Counted from the first letter of the stretch, positions 44,512-53,797 are shown. The stretch: DNA of 64,000 nucleotides from JABURQ01 sp029243145 (GCA_965660145.1 CBFHYX010000019.1:23029-87028), one strand, 5' to 3'. The notes: a model not told the origin generated them from the letters alone. Numbers and translations: made by a program.

Positions 44512-45381
44512 ATGTCTCGTCAGGTTTATCTCAACGGTCAACTCGTCCCCCAAGAACAAGCCATGGTCTCCGTTTTTGATCATGGTCTTTTGTACGGCGA
44601 CGGCGTGTTCGAAGGCATTCGTGTCTATTATGACAAAGTGTTTCTACTCGATGAACATATTGATCGACTTTACGAATCGGCCCGAGCCATCCGGTTAGAG
44701 ATTCCGATCTCCCCGGAAGAGATGACCGCAGCCGTCGCAGATACGGTGAAAGCCAACGGGATCGAAAATGGGTATGTGCGTTTGGTGATCACGCGTGGCG
44801 CGGGCGCATTGGGTCTTGATATCCGTAAAACCAGTAACCCGCAAGTCATCATCATTGCCGACACCATTACCCTGTACCCGCAGGAAATCTACGACAATGG
44901 CTTGCCGTTGATTACGGCCAGCACAATCCGCAATCATCCGGCGGCGCTCAGCCCGCGGATCAAGTCACTCAATTACCTCAATAACATTATGGCAAAAGTC
45001 GAAGCCACTGATGGTGGAACCATTGAAGCCTTGATGCTCAATCACAAAGGCGAAGTCGCCGAGTGTACCGGAGACAACATCTTCATCATCAAAAAGGGTG
45101 TGCTGATGACGCCTCCCAACGATGCCGGCATCCTCGAAGGTGTCACACGCTATGCGGTGATGCGATTGGCTGAAGAAGCCGGGATGGAGGTCCGCGAAGT
45201 GGCCATGACGAAACACGACATTTATGTCGCCGATGAATGTTTTCTGACAGGAACCGCCGCCGAGGTGATTGCCGTCATCAGTCTTGATGGACGACAAATC
45301 GGAAGCGGCAAGCCGGGACCAATCACCCAGAAGCTGCTGGGACTATTCCGGGAGTTGACGAAGCAAGGTTCATTCGATTGA
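44512..45381 (+). CDS. ilvE: Branched-chain amino-acid aminotransferase
   Basis: A 289-residue fold-type IV PLP enzyme transferring amino groups to keto acids of valine, leucine and isoleucine. The entry motif FDHGLLYGDGVFEGIRVY, the Schiff-base Lys in SPRIKSLNYLNNIMAKVEA and GEVAECTGDNIFIIKKG, then EGVTRYAVM and DECFLTGTAAEV are diagnostic. Class III rather than D-amino-acid type is favoured by length and motif wording. ATG 44512 has AGGTGGA about ten bases upstream. It follows the lolD terminator and has no obvious operon partner. Confidence 0.92.
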   Translation: MSRQVYLNGQLVPQEQAMVSVFDHGLLYGDGVFEGIRVYYDKVFLLDEHIDRLYESARAIRLEIPISPEEMTAAVADTVKANGIENGYVRLVITRGAGALGLDIRKTSNPQVIIIADTITLYPQEIYDNGLPLITASTIRNHPAALSPRIKSLNYLNNIMAKVEATDGGTIEALMLNHKGEVAECTGDNIFIIKKGVLMTPPNDAGILEGVTRYAVMRLAEEAGMEVREVAMTKHDIYVADECFLTGTAAEVIAVISLDGRQIGSGKPGPITQKLLGLFRELTKQGSFD

Positions 45382-45471
45382 TTAGAATGCGTGCAACGAG
45401 AACCTAGCGGCATTGACGCTGTCCATTTTTTTCGCACCAAGTCAAAACGCGACAGCTAAGTTTCACGCGTT

Positions 45472-46863
45472 CTAAGAAACGATGGAATCGATCACTTTTC
45501 CGCGAGACAACGGAATCGGCCTGCCTTCCGTATCGTGAACGATGGTCTCGGGCGAGATCCCCAGAGAATGCAACACCGTCGCAATGTAATCAGCCGGACG
45601 AACAAGATCTTCCACAACCTGCCCCGCCTGCTTGTCGGTTTTACCGATCACTGTGCCACCCTTGATGCCACCACCCGCGAGAGCAATCGAAAACGCACTG
45701 CCCCAATGATCGCGGCCTGCCCGCGCATTGATCTTGGGGGTATGACCAAACTCTCCGACCCAGGCCACGAGTGTTTCATCGAGCATACCGCGCTGTTCCA
45801 GATCTTCGATGAGTGCCGAAAACGAACGATCCATGATCGGCATCAGCCAACCCTTGAGTGACTCGTGATGTTTCTTGTGAGTATCCCAACTGCCGTTGTT
45901 TTCTTTCCCTTCAATCTGCTGCCAGTTAATATGCACGAGCGTCGTACCGGCTTCGATCAATCGACGTGAGAGCAAAACAGATTGACCAAACTTCGTCCGT
46001 CCATAACGATCACGGACTTTGTCCGACTCTTTGGAAAGGTCGAATGCTTGTCGCGCTCCTTGCCCGGCTAGCAACTCAATCGCCTGAGATGTCCGTAAAT
46101 CATACTTCGCAGTCGAGGCATGTCCGTCGAGCTTATTCAAATGCTGATCGACTTGCTCCAACAGCCCCAATCGACGGTCGAGTCGAACCTGACTCACTTC
46201 CTCCGGCAACGACAGCGCAGGAATCTGGAACTTTTCTTCCGAGGGATCGCAGGTCAACAACCAGGGATCATACTGCTGACCAAGAATTCCCGCCCCTTGT
46301 CCCGGCCAAGTTTTATCACCTACGTTGGCGATGTGTTTGGGCAATGTAATCGACGAAGGCAAGCCTTGCTGGTTTTGAATTTGTGTCCGAATCATCGCGT
46401 CCAGTGAGGGCCAATCATTGGGTGCCCCCGGCAAAGCATTTTCTCGACTGAGCGGAATGTGAGGCACGCCGGTCAACATCTGATAACCACTCGAAGAATG
46501 CGCATTATCACCCGTCGACATCGATCGGATCACGGCCATGTGATGCGTCAACAGCGAGGTCATCGGCATCAAACCACCGATATTCAAGCCGGGCGTCGAT
46601 GTTGGAATGACTCCAAACGGTGTCCGGGCAGAATCAGGACCATCCGGTTTGGGATCCCAAGTATCGTGTTGCGGGACACCACCGGTCAGCCAGAATAGAA
46701 TGACATTCTTCGCTTTCGCAGGCGGATTCTCATTCGCTCTGGCTCGCTGGCCCAACAATTGAGGCAAAGATAGTCCCCCCAGCCCCAAACTCCCCATGCG
46801 CATCATCGTCCGTCGGGAAACCCCGTCGCAAAGCGGCAATCCATAATCGAGCAAATTGAGCAA
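45472..46863 (-). CDS. DUF1501 domain protein
   Basis: A 463-residue protein of the sulfatase-like DUF1501 family common in planctomycetes. It starts LLDYGLPLCDGVSRRTMMRMGSLGLGGL, a twin-arginine-type signal (SRRT), so export through Tat is likely. Typical blocks include VILFWLTGGVPQHDTWDPKPDGP, HSSSGYQMLTG, GEFGHTPKINARAGRDHWG and PADYIATVLHSLGI. The function is unknown. It begins at a TTG with GAGGTG upstream. In many planctomycetes DUF1501 genes follow DUF1549/DUF1553 cytochrome genes; here no such gene is adjacent. Confidence 0.9.
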   Translation of the reverse strand: MLNLLDYGLPLCDGVSRRTMMRMGSLGLGGLSLPQLLGQRARANENPPAKAKNVILFWLTGGVPQHDTWDPKPDGPDSARTPFGVIPTSTPGLNIGGLMPMTSLLTHHMAVIRSMSTGDNAHSSSGYQMLTGVPHIPLSRENALPGAPNDWPSLDAMIRTQIQNQQGLPSSITLPKHIANVGDKTWPGQGAGILGQQYDPWLLTCDPSEEKFQIPALSLPEEVSQVRLDRRLGLLEQVDQHLNKLDGHASTAKYDLRTSQAIELLAGQGARQAFDLSKESDKVRDRYGRTKFGQSVLLSRRLIEAGTTLVHINWQQIEGKENNGSWDTHKKHHESLKGWLMPIMDRSFSALIEDLEQRGMLDETLVAWVGEFGHTPKINARAGRDHWGSAFSIALAGGGIKGGTVIGKTDKQAGQVVEDLVRPADYIATVLHSLGISPETIVHDTEGRPIPLSRGKVIDSIVS

Positions 46864-46961
46864 ACTTCACCTCGTCCGGGCGGCTTCAGAAACGATTGAA
46901 TTCAATGCTCAAAGCATAACACATCGATGTGCGTTGATAAATCATTTCTTGACGAAATCAC

Positions 46962-48818
46962 TTACTTCAGCTTCTCTAACTTCGATTTTGCGACATCATA
47001 ATACCAGATCTCCTGGTCGGGGAACGCATCCCTTAACTCTTTGAAACGCTCGGCATCAGGGCGACCGCCATCGGATCGACCGCGAAGAATTTGTCCTTCC
47101 CAACTCGGATCATTCTGAATGTAATCGATGTGCAGGTCGGCTTCGTCGTGATGGATCAGAATCAATGCCTTTCGATCACCAATCTGCCGCTCAACAGTGC
47201 TGTCGAACCTCTCAAATTTCTGTCGAGAAAAGGTGATCATCTGGGCTTCATTTTTGAGACGCGCGATGGGCCACCATTCCCCAGCGGAGACAAACATCGT
47301 CAACATGGGAGCCGCCAGCATCGCCAACCACCAATACTTGAGCAGCGGCCGACCACTCTTTTGAGAGATCCCCCAGACAACCCGCGTGACTTCCCCCATC
47401 AGCAAAAACCAGATCAGACAACTTTCAAAGACGTAATGCCAATCCTGAATACCGGTAAACCAGTACGGCATGTGCGCCAGATAAATCGAAACGATCACAG
47501 CTAACATCATCGTCCAACGGTTCCGTAACTCGACGGATAGCACTAAACAAAAGAGTCCCGCCATCGTGAGTGGCACGATACCCCACGTCCATTTCAAACT
47601 GGAGACAAATCGTGTGGCCGCTTTCTCTCGTGCCGATTTGGGAGTCAGGTTCTCGGCCCAATCATCGTACTTCGCATAGACTTCTTTCTGACGTTGGCCC
47701 ATACCTCGTTCGACGTTATTGAAGCCGTAAATATGCTTGGGGGTATAGACCTCCTGAAACTGCGCATACGGTAACTTGGTCGCGTTACCGGTGATGGATT
47801 TGTTGATCGGCAGCAAAATCAATAACCCCACAACAATCGGGAATCCCACCGCCAAATTCAAACCGAAGACCGTCTTGCGAGACGGCATTGTTTCATCGTG
47901 AACCCAGCGCACCGGACGAATCAGATTCACCAGTAAGACAACACCCATCGGCAAGGCGAATCCCGCGGCCGCCATTGGACGGGAGAGCATTGCAAATGCC
48001 AGCCCTACTCCCGCGAGTATCCCCACTGAAAATGACTTTGTCCGCCACATCAACAAATAGAAGTAGAGAAACGACGATAGCCCCAACAACGTCGGATGAT
48101 GGGCCAGTATCAGGTTACTGAACAACGCCAACGCGGGCGACAATGCACAAAACAGACCGGCGAACAGCCCTGTCTTGTATGCTCCGAGTTCATTGCCGGC
48201 GAGAAAGATGAAGATCGTCGTCAACGCGCCGCAGAGCCAATGTCCCCAATACGGATTGCCGGCTCTGATCGCGGGTGCAATCACCAATCCGGTCGCGGGA
48301 AAATATCGACTCGCAAATCGATCTTCATTCACGACATGAAACTGCGAGAAAAGTTCGGGATGCGTCGGATGAACGGGATAAGAAACACGTCCGTCGAGAT
48401 AAGTTTCTGCCTGCAAGAGATAACTGTATTCATCGTGGTAAGCGGGAGGCCGTTCGCCAAAAGCTTTGCCGTGGACATCCATGTTCGCCACATAATGACT
48501 CATGAATAGCGACAAGCCCCCCAACACAATCGCCGTGACAATCATTTTCAATCGGGACGGATGCTGATCGGGAACCAACTTTTCACGTCCCGGCCACAAC
48601 CACGCCACCGGCAACAGCAGAAACAAAATCAAAGGCAATGTGCTGTCGTAATGAAAGTTGAAGAGCAGACTCCCCCACCGTCCCGACTCCATCGCCAAGT
48701 TTATCCGCGGCCATTCGAGCAACAACGCCACCACCAAACCACCCAACAGCGTAGTCAACATCGCCACCGATAAAGTACGACTGCAGGGCTGGCAGGATTG
48801 TGGAAATGGGTCAGTCAT
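46962..48818 (-). CDS. Polytopic membrane protein, GT-C-like glycosyltransferase
   Basis: A 618-residue protein with about 11 hydrophobic helices, beginning after a short N-tail. The loop PPAYHDEYSYLLQAETYL has an acidic DE pair at the place where GT-C enzymes keep their catalytic Asp/Glu, and RYFPATGLVIAP follows. It is similar in design to the gene at 38271 but not close to it. Assignment rests on topology and this motif. It is upstream of the DUF1501 gene on the same strand, 98 bases away. No lipid-sugar pathway genes are beside it. Confidence 0.65.
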   Translation of the reverse strand: MTDPFPQSCQPCSRTLSVAMLTTLLGGLVVALLLEWPRINLAMESGRWGSLLFNFHYDSTLPLILFLLLPVAWLWPGREKLVPDQHPSRLKMIVTAIVLGGLSLFMSHYVANMDVHGKAFGERPPAYHDEYSYLLQAETYLDGRVSYPVHPTHPELFSQFHVVNEDRFASRYFPATGLVIAPAIRAGNPYWGHWLCGALTTIFIFLAGNELGAYKTGLFAGLFCALSPALALFSNLILAHHPTLLGLSSFLYFYLLMWRTKSFSVGILAGVGLAFAMLSRPMAAAGFALPMGVVLLVNLIRPVRWVHDETMPSRKTVFGLNLAVGFPIVVGLLILLPINKSITGNATKLPYAQFQEVYTPKHIYGFNNVERGMGQRQKEVYAKYDDWAENLTPKSAREKAATRFVSSLKWTWGIVPLTMAGLFCLVLSVELRNRWTMMLAVIVSIYLAHMPYWFTGIQDWHYVFESCLIWFLLMGEVTRVVWGISQKSGRPLLKYWWLAMLAAPMLTMFVSAGEWWPIARLKNEAQMITFSRQKFERFDSTVERQIGDRKALILIHHDEADLHIDYIQNDPSWEGQILRGRSDGGRPDAERFKELRDAFPDQEIWYYDVAKSKLEKLK

Positions 48819-49341
48819 TAAATTGTAGGGTCCGCTGTGCGGATCTTAGAGAAGATTAGGAATGCAGGAAATCAGGAAGAGAAGAAAAAAAGTTATGGTC
48901 CGAAAAATGTAGTGAGAACAGTAGGTCAGGCTGTGCCTGACATTTCAAAAGTTCAAGTTGCTTTTGGAATTGTGTGAACCAATTCAAGGACAAAACTGCT
49001 TCTCAAATCAATCATCGGTCGGTCTCTGGAAACTTGTCAGGCACAGCCTGACCTACATAACGTCGTCATTTTTCAAATTTATAGCCCGCTGTGCGCAAGC
49101 ACGCGGGAAGGGTTCGCGCCAGAATCGACAGTGCGATTGTTTCCATTGTGCCATTTCAGTTTTGTTATTCTCCGCGTCTTAGCGCCTCTGCGTGAGTCAA
49201 CACATTGGTCCGCACAGCGGACCCTACGGTTTTGCAGAAACAGAGTATATCTGATTTCGACTCTTGAGTCGCTATCTGGTTCAGGGTTCAATAATGTGAC
49301 ACACCATTTCACATACTTCGTACGTTTTTTTGAGGCCAACC
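48819..49341. repeat. Repeat-filled gap with nested inverted palindromes
   Basis: No gene. Outer inverted pair at 48825-48843 and 49209-49227 (GTAGGGTCCGCTGTGCGGA read on the plus strand at 48825, on the minus strand at 49209), and inner perfect 22-base inverted pair at 48921-48942 and 49035-49056 (GTAGGTCAGG-CTGTGCCTGACA). Between the inner pair and the right outer copy lies a GTGCGCAAGCAC element (49081-49115). Each unit is itself a palindrome. A GxxExxY-repeat-like fragment is at 49166-49200. Confidence 0.75.
49081..49115 (+). repeat. GTGCGCAAGCAC element
   Basis: ATAGCC, then GCT-GTGCGCAAGCAC-GCG, GGGAAGGGTTCG. It shares lead, core and trailing GGGTTCG with the copy at 51190. Confidence 0.65.
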
Positions 49342-49965
49342 ATGAAGCCATTCCGCCTGATTCACTTCCTTTCTCCACTGTTGTGCCTACTCAGTACGAC
49401 TCTCCCCGCAAGTGCTCAAGAGAAACAACAGACCAAAAAGAAACCCGCACCCTTCAAATGGGTCAATCAACTCAAGCAGACCAACGTGCCGGGCCTCAAA
49501 CACGCGACCTTCATGTCTCCCTCTCTGAAAACCGATGTCGGCTACTGTATCTATCTTCCAGAAAAGTATGACGTAAGTAAGGACCAGAAATTCCCCGTCG
49601 TCTATTACCTACACGGCGGACGACCGGGATCCGAAACCAAATCAGTCAAGCTCGCGGAGTACATTCACAAAGCACAAAGCAAAGGCGTCATCCCGCCCAC
49701 AATATATGTCTTCGTCAACGGCGGCCCCGTCAGTCATTACAACATGCCCGACGCCCCCCAAGCTCAAGGAGCCAGCGTCTTCATCAAAGAGCTGATTCCT
49801 CACGTCGATAAAACCTACCATACGATTGCCGACCGCTCGGGTCGCGCACTCGAAGGATTCTCTCAAGGCGGACGTGGCACCGCACGTCTGATGTTTCGAC
49901 AACCCGACCTACGGACTATTACTGACCTATTGACTGAACTTGCATTAAGGGAAGCATATTCATGA
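49342..49965 (+). CDS. Secreted esterase-like α/β hydrolase, 3'-truncated
   Basis: A 207-residue frame that starts as a normal secreted esterase: signal peptide (PLLCLLSTTLPASAQ), YYLHGGRPGSE, FVNGGPVSHYNM and the nucleophile elbow GFSQGGRGTA. Immediately after this, ARLMFRQPDL, it turns into unrelated residues (RTITDLLTELALREAYS) and stops. The family would need another ~80-100 residues with the catalytic Asp and His, so the enzyme is not functional. ATG 49342 has TGAGG six bases upstream. The stop overlaps the ATG of the next gene in ATGA. The breakpoint lies at about 49912. Confidence 0.85.
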   Translation: MKPFRLIHFLSPLLCLLSTTLPASAQEKQQTKKKPAPFKWVNQLKQTNVPGLKHATFMSPSLKTDVGYCIYLPEKYDVSKDQKFPVVYYLHGGRPGSETKSVKLAEYIHKAQSKGVIPPTIYVFVNGGPVSHYNMPDAPQAQGASVFIKELIPHVDKTYHTIADRSGRALEGFSQGGRGTARLMFRQPDLRTITDLLTELALREAYS

Positions 49966-50522
49966 AATACGATGATGCTTCCTGGCATTACGATTCGACT
50001 CCGGAATTCGAAGAGAATGAACGTTGGGCGGTCGCCGCCGCTCATATTGGAGTGTATTTGAAATGGTGTCTGCTTCAGGGATGGGCGGGCGAACTGCATA
50101 CCGAAGACGAGTCTGACCGAACCACCGTGGAGCAAGTCATCTCGGGAAACATGACGGGAGCCGAGTTTCTGATTCAACAGTGCGATTGCCAATTCACCAA
50201 TGAAGATTTGAACGACGAAGGCAACGCCTTCACGGCGTATTATTTTACCGATCACTACCCGGAAGATCTTGAATCGGTGGCTCGTGAGCAGATCCTGAGT
50301 GCTCCCGAGTCGGAGTACGACTTCGATGCCTTGCGCGAAATATTTGATCGGCAATATGCCGAATGGCTGGCAGAAAACCCGCTCGTTGCGCCGCCTCGGT
50401 TATCTGCCGAGATGGTCAGTCCCAAACCAGCCGAGACGCCCTCAATTTCCGATCATCCTGCAGAGCGCGAGACTGACGCGGACAATCCGGATACCGACAA
50501 ACCGTGGTGGAAAGTTTGGTAA
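49962..50522 (+). CDS. DUF7832-like protein of unknown function
   Basis: A 186-residue acidic protein beginning MKYDDASWHYDSTPEFEENERWAVAAAHIGVYLKWCLLQGWAGEL. I associate this opening (YDDASWHY, HIG-x-x-L-x-W) with an uncharacterised family labelled DUF7832, but have no function for it. C-terminal 50 residues are low-complexity (Pro, Glu, Asp) and end in KPWWKVW. AAGGGAAG upstream supports ATG 49962. It probably arrived with the breakpoint that truncated the preceding esterase. Toxin-immunity roles are conceivable for such a protein but unproven. Confidence 0.7.
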   Translation: MKYDDASWHYDSTPEFEENERWAVAAAHIGVYLKWCLLQGWAGELHTEDESDRTTVEQVISGNMTGAEFLIQQCDCQFTNEDLNDEGNAFTAYYFTDHYPEDLESVAREQILSAPESEYDFDALREIFDRQYAEWLAENPLVAPPRLSAEMVSPKPAETPSISDHPAERETDADNPDTDKPWWKVW

Positions 50523-50772
50523 ATAGAAAGCATCGCAGCGAGTTGTAACACAACATAATTCATCATCATTGGATGGAATGCTGGGATACACTTTGCTAAT
50601 CCAGCCTGCTGAATTGGTTCAACAAGACCACGAATGACTCGAATATCACGAATTGATTTTTGATCCGCGACATCAGTGTTATCCCCGGTTCTTTTCTTCT
50701 TGATGGCCACAATAAACACAAAAAATCACTCAGACCATTTTTCCGTGTCACTTCGTGCTTTTTGTGGCTGAT

Positions 50773-50806
50773 ATCCCGACAGGAAGTCCTGCGGGATCAT
50801 AACCTA
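50773..50806 (-). repeat. GTAGG-headed dispersed palindrome
   Basis: On the minus strand GTAGG leads, then the hairpin ATCCCG-CAGGA / TCCTG-CGGGAT with one bulged base. Confidence 0.6.
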
Positions 50807-51189
50807 CAAAACTCGATTTGGCCTCTTTTGGCTGCGGCATACCGATCAACGAACGATCGGTCCTATCCTATTCGAGTGGGTTAATTTATGTTCTCTGCGT
50901 CTCAGCGCCTCTGCGTGAGTCAACTTAGGTATCGTAATATTCTCCGCGCTCTCTGCGAACTGTGCGGTTAAAATGATTTCTCTGCGTCGCCGTGTAATAT
51001 TTTTCACACTGGCGGACAAGCCGACTAGTGCCACCCGATTACATAATGAATCTCTTCGCGATTCTTCGCGTCTCGGTGGCTTTGCGTCAAAAATGATCGA
51101 TCAAACTCATCTTGCCAAACGCGCTCTACCAGAGTTAGCGTTCGTGGTTCGCCTGACGGCGATTCGATCTTTGGCAATTTGATTTAGCC

Positions 51190-51220
51190 ATAGCCATTGT
51201 GCGCAAGCACATTGGATGGG
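51190..51220 (+). repeat. GTGCGCAAGCAC element
   Basis: ATAGCC, ATT-GTGCGCAAGCAC-AT, then GGATGGG. The same order as at 49081. Confidence 0.65.
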
Positions 51221-51425
51221 TTCGATTGTCGTTGTGTGTTTATCAATGACGACCGCTGCAACGTGAGAAAGGAGGCAATCTCGCGTGACGTAGAAAATGC
51301 GTCCACACAAAAAGTGATATCTCTTCATGACGAAGCAATCCACGCAACCCCATGAACGCCAACAACTTGCTCAAGGGTACACAAGATTCGGAATCAAGAT
51401 TTGGGAAGATTTGATTCAACATTTG

Positions 51426-51470
51426 GTCAAGATTCGGTCGAGGTGTGTCCCCCATTCACCGAATCTTGAC
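51426..51470. repeat. 12-bp inverted repeat downstream of the GH57 gene
   Basis: GTCAAGATTCGG (51426-51437) and CCGAATCTTGAC (51459-51470) are perfect reverse complements with a 21-base loop. There is no T-run, so it is not a clear terminator. It lies 30 bases past the GH57 stop. Confidence 0.7.
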
Positions 51471-51500
51471 ATCTTGAAACGGGTGTTGAGTGTTCGGGAA

Positions 51501-53690
51501 TCAAACCTGCCACATGAAGTTTTCGAAATCTTTGGCGGGGACGCTCGTTTCAATCGTTCCTTCGTTGGGAGCACGGTCGAGACTGTTCGAGCCGTGAAGC
51601 AGTTCGACGAAAAAGTGCAGACTGTCCTGCTCTTTCAAGTTCATGGCTGAGCGGTTGATTGCCATTTCAAAGATTTCACCCACAGCAGCAGAGCAAGTCG
51701 CTGACACAGACTTTGTGCCTTCGTGGATGATCGAAACCGTCAGTTGATCGGGATTTTCAAACCCTGTCACACTGACTTCATAGCCCGTTGGTTCCACAAA
51801 GTGGACTCGAATCTCGTCCACTTCTTTGAAGTCAGCAGCAGTCAAGCCAATGGTATCAAGGCGAATGAAGAGATTGTCCTGATCGAAGCCGAACCACAGT
51901 TTCTGGGTGAGCCCATCCGTGACAAGAGTCATCGTTCCACGTTGGGAACCACTCACGTAACACCCGGCGTTGATCCATTCAAAAAATGCTTCTCGCCCGT
52001 CGACTTTGACGGGAAGAAAGCGGTTGGGGTGCGAATGCAGTTGTTGAGTGACGGTGCTGGTAATGGGGCGACTTAATTCGGCAGGTGCGGAATCGCCCAT
52101 AAGTTCATAGACGTTTCGTAGATGTCGTCGGAACAATTGATCGAATAATTCGTCCAACGCTGATGAATGATCGTCGCCGTACCACCAAAACCAGTCCGAT
52201 CCTTCAGCGATGTAGATTTCTTCCCACGCTTTCTGAATCAGTTCGGGGTCGATCTCGGGATCATCTTGCTTCTTCACCAGATAGTCGCGAGTTTCGTGTA
52301 GACGGTCCCAACCATCGCGGTCTTCTTGATGCCCGTACCAGATAGCGAAGTTGTGACTGATCCAACTGCCGGCAAACAGACGGTTGATTTTATCGGTGGG
52401 AGGGTGCTTTTCGAGGAAGTCGCTAACTGTTGTCGAGTCAACTTCCTGATGTTTGACACACTCCTGATACAAGGTTCGCAGAAACTTGACGCCGCCGTCG
52501 GCATAATATTCCCAGCAATTTTCTCCGTCGAGAATGATGGGCACGAGTGCCGGTCGTCCCTGTTCTGCACATGCGCGACCGATTCCGGCCACTTTGCCGA
52601 GAAGATCGTGAGCTGCGTGGGCCGAGTCTCCCCGTTGATAATGAAAACCGATGAGGTCAGACAAGGCATGGTCGCGAAAAACGATTCCCATCTGCCGACC
52701 ATCGGCATCGAGCTGCCACGGTCGGAATAACATCTCGGGATTGCGGACATGTCCTTGCGAATCGCGAGAGACCCAGCCACCCGTTGATTCGGCGAGAATC
52801 TCTTCGTCGGTTGCGATCCACTTGATACCGGTTTCGGCAATGGCGGGCAGAATGTCTTGCGAGACTGATCCTTCCGACGGCCACATGCCACGCGGTTTTT
52901 CTCCGAAGAGTTCTTCGTGAAATTTGACGGCACGGTTTAGTTGAATGATGGCATCTTCGTGATACTGTTCCAGATGTTCGGACATCGGACACCCAGGCAT
53001 GGCTTCGCGGGCCGAATGTTTGTCCCAAAGCAGTGGGAGAATCGGGTGATAAAACGGTGTTGTTGTCAGTTCGACCTGACCACCCTTTTGGAGCTCGGCG
53101 TGCAGCGGAATAATTTCCGCCAAGATGTCACGCTGTTTGTCGAGTAGCCATTGTTTTTCGGCTTCGGTCCAGCCTTGCCCCTTGTCGAGGAAGTCTTTGA
53201 GATCGGAATCTCGCTCGAACAGCAATGGGTGAAACCAGGTCAGGTTGTTCCAGACTTGTAGGTCGCGAATATCGCGTTCTGTAAAACGAGGTAGCGCGTT
53301 CTCCGCAGAATCGGTCCCCATGCCCCGTTTGCTGTAAAGCTCGCGATATCGAGGATACGGACGAATCATGTTGTCCGCATTGGCCATGAAAAAATGATCG
53401 AGCAAATAGACCGCGTCATCCAGATTCAAGCTGTCGGCCGGCGCGCGACTCACATCGAGATGTCGGTCGCTGCCGTTTCGGTCAGTGTAAGCCAAAATCT
53501 GTGCTAACAAACTGGGGACCAGATTGATCGAACAGCGAAACTCGGGAACCTCTTTGATGTGAAGAGCCATCCCGATGTAATCTTTGGTGCCGTGCAGACG
53601 GACCCATGGCATTAAGGTTTCACCAGAAACATCGTCGGTATAATAGGGTTGATGCTGGTGCCAGAAGAGTGCCAGGCTTGCAGTCGTCAT
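51501..53690 (-). CDS. Glycoside hydrolase family 57 protein
   Basis: A 729-residue α-glucan-acting enzyme: SLALFWHQHQPYYTD at the N-terminus and the catalytic Glu273 in MWPSEGSVSQ, with IKWIATDEEI and FRDHALSDLIGF as later conserved blocks. The last ~170 residues form an extra β-rich region. Enzymes of this family include amylases, amylopullulanases and branching enzymes. The adjacent glgA suggests a role in glycogen. It is transcribed with glgA on the same strand, about 107 bases apart. Confidence 0.9.
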   Translation of the reverse strand: MTTASLALFWHQHQPYYTDDVSGETLMPWVRLHGTKDYIGMALHIKEVPEFRCSINLVPSLLAQILAYTDRNGSDRHLDVSRAPADSLNLDDAVYLLDHFFMANADNMIRPYPRYRELYSKRGMGTDSAENALPRFTERDIRDLQVWNNLTWFHPLLFERDSDLKDFLDKGQGWTEAEKQWLLDKQRDILAEIIPLHAELQKGGQVELTTTPFYHPILPLLWDKHSAREAMPGCPMSEHLEQYHEDAIIQLNRAVKFHEELFGEKPRGMWPSEGSVSQDILPAIAETGIKWIATDEEILAESTGGWVSRDSQGHVRNPEMLFRPWQLDADGRQMGIVFRDHALSDLIGFHYQRGDSAHAAHDLLGKVAGIGRACAEQGRPALVPIILDGENCWEYYADGGVKFLRTLYQECVKHQEVDSTTVSDFLEKHPPTDKINRLFAGSWISHNFAIWYGHQEDRDGWDRLHETRDYLVKKQDDPEIDPELIQKAWEEIYIAEGSDWFWWYGDDHSSALDELFDQLFRRHLRNVYELMGDSAPAELSRPITSTVTQQLHSHPNRFLPVKVDGREAFFEWINAGCYVSGSQRGTMTLVTDGLTQKLWFGFDQDNLFIRLDTIGLTAADFKEVDEIRVHFVEPTGYEVSVTGFENPDQLTVSIIHEGTKSVSATCSAAVGEIFEMAINRSAMNLKEQDSLHFFVELLHGSNSLDRAPNEGTIETSVPAKDFENFMWQV

Positions 53691-53797
53691 AGTTGGATCA
53701 ACTTCCGTATTGTGTGCGATGCTTGATATGATCGCATGGAAAATTCAGTCAGTCGGAGGATCCCGGCGGCGCGGCGGAACATAGAACGAATATGTCT

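Larger units (their letters stand above)
50523..51500. other. Long gap with decayed dispersed repeats
   Basis: No supportable gene in 978 bases. It contains a GTAGG palindrome (50773-50806), a GxxExxY-type repeat fragment (TCTGCGTCTCAGCGCCTCTG at about 50890-50925), a GTGCGCAAGCAC element (51190-51220) and a 12-bp inverted repeat (51426-51470). Phrases like ACCACGAATGACTCGAATA near 50630 look like other decayed intergenic repeats. Confidence 0.6.

Noticed and set aside
48819..49341. CRISPR array
   Set aside because: Repeats are few, palindromic, unevenly spaced and inverted relative to each other, and no cas gene is present.
50660..50884. Short open frames in the 50.5-51.5 kb gap
   Set aside because: They are made of repeat sequence and have no signal peptide, motif or ribosome site.
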